Below are positions 1 through 8,241 of a stretch of 8,915 bases of DNA, in pieces; the stretch's first letter is position 1, and every line of letters starts with the position of its first letter. A program made the translations under genes and the position numbers. The stretch is from Prevotella sp. (GTDB taxonomy: Bacteria > Bacteroidota > Bacteroidia > Bacteroidales > Bacteroidaceae): positions 1 to 8,915 of the forward strand of contig JAJPYV010000207.1 of NCBI GenBank assembly GCA_021204735.1. Reading direction: 5' to 3'. Below the pieces are notes generated by a model, which did no database searches, was not told the DNA's origin, and saw only the letters and a list, made by a program, of their open reading frames with translations.

Positions 1-1
1 G

Positions 2-1309
2 AGCTTATGCTTGTGCTTGCTGATGGTCAATGTGACAATCCATGCAAATGCTCAGAATCAATGCAATCATATCATCATTGCGTTTGATAGGGCCACACCT
101 CGTTATAGAGCGTATTATAATTCCCCCAAAATTTTAAATACGATAGACAGCATTTTAATAAAACATGATTGGATAAGGGATAATAACTATCTGTCAATTG
201 TTGGATATGCGATGGAGTCTTATCCTTCAATAGAGAGGTTTGTCCGACCGTATCAGGATTCACATAATAAGGATGTTATATGGGTACCACTCAAGGGGCT
301 TAAAGTGCGTGAACTGTTCAATAATTGGCCCAATGGAGAGCCTCAACTAATAGGAAGTGATGCTTATTCAATGCAATCTCACGCCAAGCCGTATTGTGTT
401 ATGGAAACTAAAAATCGCCCAGATGCCATACCTTGTGCCGACAGAACCATCTTGATGCTTGTGTCTGATGATATTATTAACGGAACTGAAGATGATTTTA
501 AATCGGAATGGAACCAGGTTCAAAGTACTTTATCGGTCTATGTGAATTACAATACAAACCGGTCTCCTTATTGGATATTCAAGGAAATGGCAGAAGGAGT
601 AAAAAATACAATTGGAAAATTTAACGAGGAATATAGGTTCGTTCAGCTGGTTGGGGATCCTATTTATATTTCTGAGGATAAAAGATATAAAATCACAACC
701 TATGATGTTCTCGCCTGCGAACAGCCATCTGTTTATTCCACTACTGATTTCCCCTCTCGACTCTCTTTCAAGCGTATTCGGGGGCACTACAAACTTAATT
801 TTAAAGTTCATCCCCTAAACCCGGACAGATACCAAATCAAGAGTATTGAATTGATCACTCCCTCCATATTTTTTGAAGGTGGTGATGAGGGTATAATAGT
901 GACTTATTGTGCCAATGAGGTAAATGGCACTAACGGGGATGAATGGTCTTTCGATATGGCCATTCCCTCGGAAGAAATATCCCAAGGTGATTCTGTAGAA
1001 GTTTCCATGTCCCTTGCATTGAAAGACGGGCTCTATAACGGGTATCTTATTTCTCCTATCAATGATAAAGGAATGTCTGTAACCCAGGTTGTAGAGTTGC
1101 AAGATGAGGTCAAAGTATTGGGTATTTGGTCATTGTCTGATGCATATTGGTGGTGGTTTCCGAATGACCTTATTGCAGCAGTAGTTTTATGGGATCTTAT
1201 CATTCTTCTCATAGGGATAATCATCTTGGGAATTCTTGTGATTCGCATTTTCGTTTGGGTAAATGGTTACAAACCGGAGAATAAGGACATTAAAATCACA
1301 AAGCTTTGA
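2..1309 (+). CDS. Exported, C-terminally membrane-anchored vWA-like protein (5' truncated)
   Basis: The reading frame is open to the window edge from base 2. It begins inside a hydrophobic stretch ending in an A-N-A/Q signal peptidase I type site (cleavage near 52/53), so only the first residues of a signal peptide are missing. The TTG at base 11 is not a credible start. After cleavage comes a vWA-like fold: a hydrophobic strand ending in Asp at 86-88 (IIIAFDRATP), a second strand LSIVGYAM, and TILMLVSDD around 446-472. The MIDAS serines are replaced (D-R-A-T-P instead of D-x-S-x-S), so metal binding is doubtful. A beta-rich, Ig-like stretch follows at about 760-1090. One strong transmembrane helix lies at about 1166-1260, with a short charged cytoplasmic tail. 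The expected topology is a large periplasmic part with a C-terminal anchor. It ends 3 nt before the Hsp70-like gene, implying co-translation. The vWA assignment comes from strand pattern only. The function is not recognised. Confidence 0.8.
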   Translation, partial: SLCLCLLMVNVTIHANAQNQCNHIIIAFDRATPRYRAYYNSPKILNTIDSILIKHDWIRDNNYLSIVGYAMESYPSIERFVRPYQDSHNKDVIWVPLKGLKVRELFNNWPNGEPQLIGSDAYSMQSHAKPYCVMETKNRPDAIPCADRTILMLVSDDIINGTEDDFKSEWNQVQSTLSVYVNYNTNRSPYWIFKEMAEGVKNTIGKFNEEYRFVQLVGDPIYISEDKRYKITTYDVLACEQPSVYSTTDFPSRLSFKRIRGHYKLNFKVHPLNPDRYQIKSIELITPSIFFEGGDEGIIVTYCANEVNGTNGDEWSFDMAIPSEEISQGDSVEVSMSLALKDGLYNGYLISPINDKGMSVTQVVELQDEVKVLGIWSLSDAYWWWFPNDLIAAVVLWDLIILLIGIIILGILVIRIFVWVNGYKPENKDIKITKL

Positions 1310-1312
1310 ATT

Positions 1313-4300
1313 ATGGAAGTAAAGGTAAAACTAAATAATAGATCCACAGAGGAAAAGGTTAATGTCGACTTACAGTGGAATGTGAATGTGCTGAAGAAGA
1401 AATCAGGACTGGCAAAATGCTTTCGTAAGTTTAACCGTGTCAGCCGAGATTTAAAACTCTCGGTTTCGGACATTAATGTCCCAGATGAAGTAGTGTGCGA
1501 TAAAAACCGTTTGTTCTCGATCTTATATAATGGTAAAGAGGTTTTGCAGAAAAGATTCCCTGTTGATGTGCATTTGTCGGATATGAAGATGCCTTTCCAG
1601 CTTCTATTCTATCACGGAGAGATAAAGGACTGCCAACGCCAACAGGACGACAATCCAAGAAAGTACCCCATCACGTTTAAGGTGAACCTGCTGGACCTTA
1701 AAAATAAGGTGGTAGACTCTGTGAATGGACAGATAGACTTAATCTTCGAACCACTTGGAATAAAACCAAAATTTGATATAAGTCTTGTTAACGAAAAAAT
1801 ACAATATGCATCTTCGATAAGGCGAAAACAGGTTGGAACGTTTGTGGCTTGGATTGAAGATGATTTCCAATATACTCCCGACCAGCTTGTTACAGTCTCG
1901 CTCAAATTGCTAAAGGCAAATGGGAGCCATCCACAAGAGCTGCCAGATTTCGTATCTTTTGAAAACAGAGAAACAACAACTAAGAAGACAATAAAAGGCG
2001 GAAGTACGAATGCTTTGAAAATACCGGTATATGTGGATTTCACAAATATTTATAATCCCATAAATGATGAAGAGGATTTCGTGATAGAAACTACCATCAT
2101 ACATGCTGCCTCTTATAGTCCGGGGGTTAGGGAAACCATTCTTAAGCAAAAGCACTTCAAACTCTTAAAGGATAAACAGGGTACTGAGCTTAAAGTTTTT
2201 ATCAAAAAAAGTGTAGAGCCAGAGTTGTGCCAAAACAACCATACGATTGTTACCGATTTGCTACGTTTTGTTCCACGTGGTAACCTCTCATGGCAAATAG
2301 ACGTAATTCTCTGCAATATCGCTACCGACAATTCTAACCCTAATGCAGGTTTATACATCAAGAATTTGACACTAAGGGAATCTTTGGGTAATCAAGATGT
2401 TCGTGTATTGGGCGCAGATGGCACCATTCTATCTAATGAATTCATCCGTTTCGATGGTCCAAATGTTGATAGCATGACGAGTCCAGAAGGTTTTTTCCTT
2501 TGCAATGGCATCGAATCCAAGACCACAATTAATTTGTCGTTCGACCCTTGCAACATAGTAGAATTGGTAAATTCACCAAAGTACAATTTTCAGATTGACT
2601 CTATTCTTACTTTTGATTATTGGGAAGATAAAGACGGGAGGGGAACATACAACGATGAGGATAAGAAAACATTCAGCATTCCTGTCAGATGGCGACTCCA
2701 TCTTGAGCCAAATCCTGAATGGCTCTGCGTGGACTACGGATCGTCCGCCATTGTTTGCAGTTATGATAACAAGATAATAAATCTGAGAGAAAGGAAGAAC
2801 GCAATATTCTATGGTACTGATTGGGAGGAAGACACGGCCGAGACCGGCACTTGTTTTTTATCTTCTGATGTTGTTCTGCATACAGTGAATGCCCCCAATG
2901 CAAGCACTTTATGCAGTGAACATGATATGAATGATAATGTACCGTACACCAAGTTGTCGGTATGCCTCTCTCCTACAACGAGTTTAATAAGAACCGATGT
3001 TAGGACCCAATTGCCGTGTCTAAAGATTCTTGTCGGTAATGAATTCCTGCCGGCGAATGATGACTTTATGACATTTCAATATATGAGGAGGAATGGGGCT
3101 GAGGTAGCTCCCGTCCAGGTAAGAGATGCGTTGGCTAATAACGAAGAGACATGCTTGTTGCGGGTTTCAAGTATCTTTCTTGAAGCTTACTCTGCTTTGT
3201 TCAAATACTTTATCTTCCCCATGACAGAGAATAAAAGCATAAACAAACTTGTCCTTACTTATCCTAACACTTACACCCCCGTACACCTAAGAACACTTGA
3301 GAATATCGCTCGTAAAACTTTCCCGAAGGTGAGAGATGAATATTTAAGATTTGTCTCTGAGTCTGATGCAGTTGCAGCATATTATATTTCTAATTGGGAG
3401 ACTTTCCAAAACAATGAAGTCAGAAATATGAGAGATGACGAGATAGGACTCGTCTATGATATGGGTGCCGGAACGCTGGACCTCACCTTATTTAAGAAAC
3501 ATCACAATAACGAGAGCGGTAAATTTGAAGTAAGCATCCTTGGGAAGATTGGCACCGGGAAGGCAGGTAATTATCTCGATTATATCATTGCCCAGATTAT
3601 TTATGATAGGATTGTTGGTGCTATAAGATTTCGCAGCACAGTATCTACAGAGGCTCAACCTTCCGTTCAAATATTGCTCGAGCGCTTAGCCGTCAAGGAA
3701 CAAATTAAAGAAAAGATAAAGCCGGCGTTAAGGCCAGGGAACGATTTGACATGGGAAATAGCAGCTAATGGCAACGTTGTTGCCGATTCGTTTGATAGTT
3801 CTGTTATTCTTGAAGACGAACGTTTTATGAATTTTCTTTCGCAAGTTACAGAAGGAATAATATCACATCTCCTATCTTATGTTGGAGATCCTAATCTGAG
3901 AATAGATACCGTGATAATGTCAGGGCGTAGCTGCCGTTTAGGAGCCATAAAGACTGCTTTGATGGAAAATTATACAGATGCAAGAATATTAAATCTTCAT
4001 GGAGAAGGAGATGAAGATAAGGAAAAGACAGCCGTGGTGGAAGGTGCCATGATTCGTGCTAATATATTCAGTTCTCCCGAATCACCTGTAATTATCAAGT
4101 CACGCCGTCTTTATGCGTCATACGGACTCATATATAGGAGGTTAGGTGGAGAATATTGTTATACTGAACTTTTGCGAAGTGCCGATCTCCCGCTGACAGA
4201 CAATAATCAATTTGATGATTATTTCGGTAGAAATATCACAGTAGAGGGTACAGCCGCCACAGACTCCATAAAACTAATCCAAACATATCTTTCTCCAGAT

Positions 4301-4531
4301 GACACACGAAATGCTTTTGCCAGAGGTGATTTTGAGTTCATCTCTGTAATGGAAGAGTATGACAGGGCAAATTTCGGCGGAAGAAATGAGTTGAATGTAC
4401 AGATGAAGATAGATTACAAGAATAATGTGTCTGTCTATTTTGATGGGCAAGTTTCGAGGGGAAGGCCCCCCATGGGTGTAGATTTGACGAGTGAGATAAC
4501 AAAACGCAGTATTTGGCCAGTAACTATATAA
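1313..4531 (+). CDS. Hsp70/actin-fold ATPase with a long N-terminal beta-rich extension
   Basis: A 1072-aa protein with no signal peptide or membrane span, so cytoplasmic. Residues 1-465 are strand-rich and look like two or three beta-sandwich modules. An Hsp70-type nucleotide-binding domain begins only at about residue 468. Its motifs appear in order: phosphate-1 VDYGSSAIV (D474); FVSESDAVAAYY, where E683 matches the catalytic Glu of DnaK; phosphate-2 YDMGAGTLDLT (D716, T721); a counterpart of GGxDFD, AGNYLD at 751-756; and the adenosine motif TVIMSGRSCRLG (G871). ATP binding and hydrolysis are therefore likely. The roughly 190 residues after the adenosine motif include a beta stretch near 1025-1045 but no clear helical lid of a peptide-binding chaperone. 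DnaK is about 640 aa with its ATPase domain at the N-terminus, so this is not DnaK. The SGRS-type adenosine motif recalls SrfB-like Hsp70 relatives (from memory, untested). The start is the ATG 3 nt after the upstream stop. Partner or substrate is unknown. The downstream gene may encode its exchange factor. Confidence 0.9.
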   Translation: MEVKVKLNNRSTEEKVNVDLQWNVNVLKKKSGLAKCFRKFNRVSRDLKLSVSDINVPDEVVCDKNRLFSILYNGKEVLQKRFPVDVHLSDMKMPFQLLFYHGEIKDCQRQQDDNPRKYPITFKVNLLDLKNKVVDSVNGQIDLIFEPLGIKPKFDISLVNEKIQYASSIRRKQVGTFVAWIEDDFQYTPDQLVTVSLKLLKANGSHPQELPDFVSFENRETTTKKTIKGGSTNALKIPVYVDFTNIYNPINDEEDFVIETTIIHAASYSPGVRETILKQKHFKLLKDKQGTELKVFIKKSVEPELCQNNHTIVTDLLRFVPRGNLSWQIDVILCNIATDNSNPNAGLYIKNLTLRESLGNQDVRVLGADGTILSNEFIRFDGPNVDSMTSPEGFFLCNGIESKTTINLSFDPCNIVELVNSPKYNFQIDSILTFDYWEDKDGRGTYNDEDKKTFSIPVRWRLHLEPNPEWLCVDYGSSAIVCSYDNKIINLRERKNAIFYGTDWEEDTAETGTCFLSSDVVLHTVNAPNASTLCSEHDMNDNVPYTKLSVCLSPTTSLIRTDVRTQLPCLKILVGNEFLPANDDFMTFQYMRRNGAEVAPVQVRDALANNEETCLLRVSSIFLEAYSALFKYFIFPMTENKSINKLVLTYPNTYTPVHLRTLENIARKTFPKVRDEYLRFVSESDAVAAYYISNWETFQNNEVRNMRDDEIGLVYDMGAGTLDLTLFKKHHNNESGKFEVSILGKIGTGKAGNYLDYIIAQIIYDRIVGAIRFRSTVSTEAQPSVQILLERLAVKEQIKEKIKPALRPGNDLTWEIAANGNVVADSFDSSVILEDERFMNFLSQVTEGIISHLLSYVGDPNLRIDTVIMSGRSCRLGAIKTALMENYTDARILNLHGEGDEDKEKTAVVEGAMIRANIFSSPESPVIIKSRRLYASYGLIYRRLGGEYCYTELLRSADLPLTDNNQFDDYFGRNITVEGTAATDSIKLIQTYLSPDDTRNAFARGDFEFISVMEEYDRANFGGRNELNVQMKIDYKNNVSVYFDGQVSRGRPPMGVDLTSEITKRSIWPVTI

Positions 4532-4555
4532 TAATAACAATATAATGACGACAAG

Positions 4556-7015
4556 ATGAATAGGAAGAAATACATATCCAATAAGTTGATAACTGTGGCG
4601 CTTGCTCTTGCGGGCTTGCTGTCAATACAGTCTGTGTCGTATGCCCAAACAACGCTTGAATTGAATGATAGTTGCTGTATCATAAAATTTTCTGAATACA
4701 ATATAAGTTTCAAAAAAGATTCTGTGATTAAGCTTCAGCTACCCGATTCTATCTTGATAAATAAAATCACATTGGAATATCAGGTTCGTGTGTCTGACAC
4801 GTTAAAAATACTCTCAAAGGATTCTGTACTGGTATTCCAAACAAAAATGCAAAATTCCATTGTTCCACGTGATTTATATTTTTATACAGATACGAGATAT
4901 TCCATAACACATGGAGAAAAGCATTGGGAACTTATTTTTACTGATGTAGATAATAAGCCAACAGAGGAGACTGACGTTGCTAAGAAAACTGGAGAACTCC
5001 CAGAAACGGATTCTTCGATAATAAGCGGGAAATGGACTTGGATGAAGAAATGGGGAATACCTTTCGTAATAGCAGTTATTGTTATTCTTATATGTTTCTT
5101 GCTTGAAAAAAAATGCCTTAAATGCTTGCTGAACTTGTTCTCCAAAACTGCTCCAGACAATAATCCTGTTATACCTGGACCCAATTCTGGCGAACAAGTA
5201 CAAAATAATGATAAAAACAAGAAAGAGGACGGAGATTTAGTAACGTTAACAGAGACGCAATTACTGGAAAATAATCCTAAGGAACCAGTATTGCCCCATT
5301 TGAACAAGATATTAAATGAATTGCAGGAGATTAAAACGAAGCTACAAGAGATGCTATCGTTAAAAGAGGAAGCAAGGGATTGTATTGCCTCCAAACCCGT
5401 TACTGATAAGCTGCAAAAAACAATAAAAGAAGAAGCATATAATGGTTTGATAAAGGAAATCAAGGAACGTGATAAATTGAAGAAAATTTATAAAAAAGCG
5501 GAAGAGGAATGTAGTGATAAGGAGAATAACTATGAAATACTTAAAAGATTTTTTTCTATTATATCAAGTGAAGTCAATGCTGCAAAAAGTGAGTCTGATA
5601 TAATCGATGAAGCAATATCAAAGGATAACCTTTCTGATGTGCATAAGAAAAAACTATGCAGTAAACTTATTGAAGAAATAAACAAGCACCTTGACGAGGG
5701 ACATAAAATCAAAGATGCTCAAATGTCTCCTACCAACTTCTTGGGCATGGTGGCTGATAAGTTAAAGCTACAAATTCCAAGTGATATTCAGGAATCTCAA
5801 GATAGGATCAGGTTAGAGTTTTTAAATACTATCAACAAGACTCTTGGAAGTGAGATAACGAACCTGTTCGACGACAACTCATTAAAAGAAGCTGTGAATG
5901 CAGCTTTAGTTAAGCGCCTTAATGAAAATGTATCCGGTTTAGATGCCAAGGATATGGAGGTTATAGTAAGCAAGTTAAAGCAATATATTGAATTGCAGAA
6001 TTTGTTGAATAAATACAAAGCAGAAAGAGTAGAGGAATTGCCTATGAAGATTGAAGAGATTCATGATAAAGAAGTGTTACTATCAACATCAGATGAAGTA
6101 AATGAGCTACTTCCTGAACAAGAGTTTAATACTCTTGAAAAATTGGTGAAAAAATTATTAGAAGTTGCCAAAAAGATGAAAGATAAATCTGAAAGGATTT
6201 CAGCTAATTTGGAAGAGAAAATCGCTTTGATTGACAATTCGTATGTTTCTGAAGGGAAGGATACTTTCGAGTTGATAAACGTGTATGCCACGTTTGTTAA
6301 AGACAAATTACAAAAACTTAACGATGAAGTAAGTCGTAAAAGTACGGATATATTAAACCTGCAAGATAAGTTAGCTACATTGATGACGGAGACACCTGCA
6401 ATGATTATGCGGCTGCGTATGGGAGCGAATAAGATAAAAGAGCTAAATAAGCCTTTTATGATAGCCCGCTCTAGATCCAAAGTGAGTACATGTAACGAAC
6501 TCAGCAGTAGGTTAAAAGGAGAATTGGAACGGTTCTCTAATAACTTGATAAATATGAATGTTGCTGATAATGTAGCGCCAGTATCGGCAAGGGAACAAAT
6601 TCAGCACGCTCTTGAGGCCGCAGTTAATGGTTCTGGCTCTGTCGTTAATACCCTTTGCCAATACTATGCCTACAGTCGCTTGCCATTTATGACAGATGCC
6701 CAAAGCGAATTTGGTATAATTTTTGATCGTTTGAAAATAACTCGACTCTTTGATGCGGTTAATGACCTATACGTACAATTCAGCATCAACTTGGATGTTC
6801 CACCGTTGTTTGTAATGGGAATAAGAGAAGGAGACTACGAAAAACGTACAGGTCAAGCTTATAGTGAACTGGACAATCTTTGCCCGAACTCATGTAATCA
6901 TGTGAGCAAAATCGATTCAGAGAGTAGCCTGTCAGATATTATTGTTGATATCGTGGAAATCGGATACTCAATAGACGGAGAAGTCAAACGTAAAACATCT
7001 GTGATAACATTTTAA
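4556..7015 (+). CDS. Membrane-spanning coiled-coil protein with a GrpE-like C-terminal domain
   Basis: An 819-aa protein. Residues 1-30 are a signal peptide (MNRKKY n-region, hydrophobic core, cleavage S-Y-A/Q), which supports the chosen ATG. Residues 31 to about 150 form a small strand-rich periplasmic domain. Residues 167-183 are a transmembrane helix followed by EKKCLK, placing the rest in the cytoplasm. Residues about 235-655 are Lys/Glu-rich and strongly helical, consistent with a long coiled coil. A helical segment with more aromatic residues follows at about 665-760. The last 45 residues resemble the GrpE C-terminal beta domain: CPN at 776-778 in place of DPN, an I-V strand, GY at 803-804, then V810, R812 and V816. 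The spacing from PN to GY equals that of GrpE as I recall it. GrpE is the nucleotide exchange factor of Hsp70 and is also coiled coil plus beta domain, and the gene just upstream encodes an Hsp70-fold ATPase. Exchange-factor function is inferred. The match is remote and unverified. Confidence 0.85.
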   Translation: MNRKKYISNKLITVALALAGLLSIQSVSYAQTTLELNDSCCIIKFSEYNISFKKDSVIKLQLPDSILINKITLEYQVRVSDTLKILSKDSVLVFQTKMQNSIVPRDLYFYTDTRYSITHGEKHWELIFTDVDNKPTEETDVAKKTGELPETDSSIISGKWTWMKKWGIPFVIAVIVILICFLLEKKCLKCLLNLFSKTAPDNNPVIPGPNSGEQVQNNDKNKKEDGDLVTLTETQLLENNPKEPVLPHLNKILNELQEIKTKLQEMLSLKEEARDCIASKPVTDKLQKTIKEEAYNGLIKEIKERDKLKKIYKKAEEECSDKENNYEILKRFFSIISSEVNAAKSESDIIDEAISKDNLSDVHKKKLCSKLIEEINKHLDEGHKIKDAQMSPTNFLGMVADKLKLQIPSDIQESQDRIRLEFLNTINKTLGSEITNLFDDNSLKEAVNAALVKRLNENVSGLDAKDMEVIVSKLKQYIELQNLLNKYKAERVEELPMKIEEIHDKEVLLSTSDEVNELLPEQEFNTLEKLVKKLLEVAKKMKDKSERISANLEEKIALIDNSYVSEGKDTFELINVYATFVKDKLQKLNDEVSRKSTDILNLQDKLATLMTETPAMIMRLRMGANKIKELNKPFMIARSRSKVSTCNELSSRLKGELERFSNNLINMNVADNVAPVSAREQIQHALEAAVNGSGSVVNTLCQYYAYSRLPFMTDAQSEFGIIFDRLKITRLFDAVNDLYVQFSINLDVPPLFVMGIREGDYEKRTGQAYSELDNLCPNSCNHVSKIDSESSLSDIIVDIVEIGYSIDGEVKRKTSVITF

Positions 7016-7030
7016 AATAAACATAAGATT

Positions 7031-8209
7031 ATGAGAAAAAAAGTAATTGTTGTAATAGTTGCAATAGTGGTTATTTGTGTCGCAGTAAAACTTTGTAATA
7101 GGCATGATGACACGCCTGTGTGGGAGAATAATGAAGTTATAGCGACTTTTAACGGAATTTCTGTGGATGAAAAAGGAGAAAAACCAATGACATCAAAATT
7201 GGTCATTGATGCGTCGGGCAGTATGAAACCCTATTTTTATACTGATGATAAGAGGTTGATAAACACGCTCTCTGAAATAAAAAATCTAAATGCGATAGAT
7301 AAGGAGATTTACTTTCTTGGCAATCCCAAACCATACACTGGCCTGATTAAGAATATATTGGGCGACGTTAGGAAGCAACCGAATCTGACAGAAACCTCTT
7401 TCCATGAGTTTTTCAAAACAGCGGCAAATGAAATAGATACTGTATCAACCATTATATATTTTGTTACCGATGGAATAATGAGCCTTGGTAACAATGGTGA
7501 TACGGAAAAGGCTCTTGTTGAGTTCAGGGGAAGAATAGAAAGTTCTCTTAAAGGCCATGCTGATCTTGCAGGCGCAATACTTCGCTATGAGGGAGGCTTC
7601 AAAGGTGATTATTGGGATAAACAGAATAGAAAACATACGTTGAAAAATGAAATACAAAGGCCATATTATATAATAGCTTTGGGGAAGAGAAATGCTATAA
7701 GATGGTTAGCGGAACAGAACAATAAGAGCCTAAACAGCCCTGAGAATAAATTGTTTTTCAATATCCATGACTACAAAAGTCACATGAGCGCAAGAATGAA
7801 TGGGAACAAGGGCGATTTTGCTAAATTGGAAGATATTGGTAAGAATGTTAAACTAATACTTAACGATTTGCCTTCTTGTCTTCAGAATATAAATACAGAC
7901 CATGCGAGTTTAAGATACAGTGATGGTGAATTGCTAAAGGGAGATACAATTATAATTGAAAACAATAGTATAACTTCGCTAATAAATTCGGCTATAACGA
8001 GCGATGTTGATACAGTAAAGATAAGACTGTCGGTACCGAACGAGTTGCCTCAAGACTGGTTGACCACATGGAATTGTGATGATGATTCTCAAGGGCCTGA
8101 TGAGGTATCAACATTTAGCTTGGGTACTTTAGTTCAAGGCATGTTTAATGCCTTGGAACAGGAACACGAAGAACTTTTAGGAATAGACTTTACATTTAAA
8201 ATGCAATAA
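7031..8209 (+). CDS. Membrane-anchored von Willebrand factor A domain protein with intact MIDAS
   Basis: A 392-aa protein. Residues 2-4 are RKK and about 5-19 form a hydrophobic helix, giving an N-in anchor with the rest in the periplasm. No lipobox is present: residue -1 to C22 is Leu and to C16 is Ile. A vWA domain begins near residue 56 with KLVIDASGSM, a complete D-x-S-x-S motif (D60, S62, S64). Thr120 or Thr122 in LTETSF can supply the third MIDAS ligand, and IIYFVTDG gives D147. A divalent-cation-dependent protein contact is therefore likely. The domain continues through the strand PYYIIALG to about residue 265. The remaining residues, up to 392, include a strand-rich section and an acidic C-terminus. 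The start ATG lies 15 nt after the previous stop. The protein complements the degenerate vWA-like protein at the window start, and the two could face each other in the periplasm. The specific ligand is unknown. Confidence 0.88.
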   Translation: MRKKVIVVIVAIVVICVAVKLCNRHDDTPVWENNEVIATFNGISVDEKGEKPMTSKLVIDASGSMKPYFYTDDKRLINTLSEIKNLNAIDKEIYFLGNPKPYTGLIKNILGDVRKQPNLTETSFHEFFKTAANEIDTVSTIIYFVTDGIMSLGNNGDTEKALVEFRGRIESSLKGHADLAGAILRYEGGFKGDYWDKQNRKHTLKNEIQRPYYIIALGKRNAIRWLAEQNNKSLNSPENKLFFNIHDYKSHMSARMNGNKGDFAKLEDIGKNVKLILNDLPSCLQNINTDHASLRYSDGELLKGDTIIIENNSITSLINSAITSDVDTVKIRLSVPNELPQDWLTTWNCDDDSQGPDEVSTFSLGTLVQGMFNALEQEHEELLGIDFTFKMQ

Positions 8210-8241
8210 TGAATTATTAACATTAAAAATATAGTAAATTT

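Noticed and set aside
11..13. TTG as start codon of the first gene
   Set aside because: The frame is open to the window edge and TTG falls inside the hydrophobic core of a signal peptide. The true start lies upstream of the window.
1313..4531. Calling the Hsp70-like gene dnaK, or an actin-like plasmid or division protein
   Set aside because: Length, the N-terminal extension and motif variants exclude DnaK. The ESDAVAAYY and SGRS motifs point to the Hsp70 branch rather than ParM, FtsA or MreB.
4545..4559. ATG at 4545 as an alternative start before the coiled-coil gene
   Set aside because: It opens a frame of only four codons that stops at TGA overlapping the real ATG. The 4556 start gives a proper signal peptide.
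4882..5463. 193-codon open frame on the minus strand
   Set aside because: It lies wholly antisense to the well-supported coiled-coil gene. Its Ser/Leu/Phe-rich translation is what the complement of Lys/Glu-rich coding produces, and it shows no domain.
7031..7096. Lipoprotein signal on the vWA protein (cysteines at residues 16 and 22)
   Set aside because: Neither cysteine is preceded by the small residue at -1 that a lipobox needs. A plain N-terminal membrane anchor fits better.
8210..8241. Possible Bacteroides-type promoter in the 32-nt gap (TAAATTTA near the start codon)
   Set aside because: It resembles the TAnnTTTG -7 element only partly, lies too close to the ATG, and I saw no convincing -33 TTG element. 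The gap is also consistent with a simple operon spacer.
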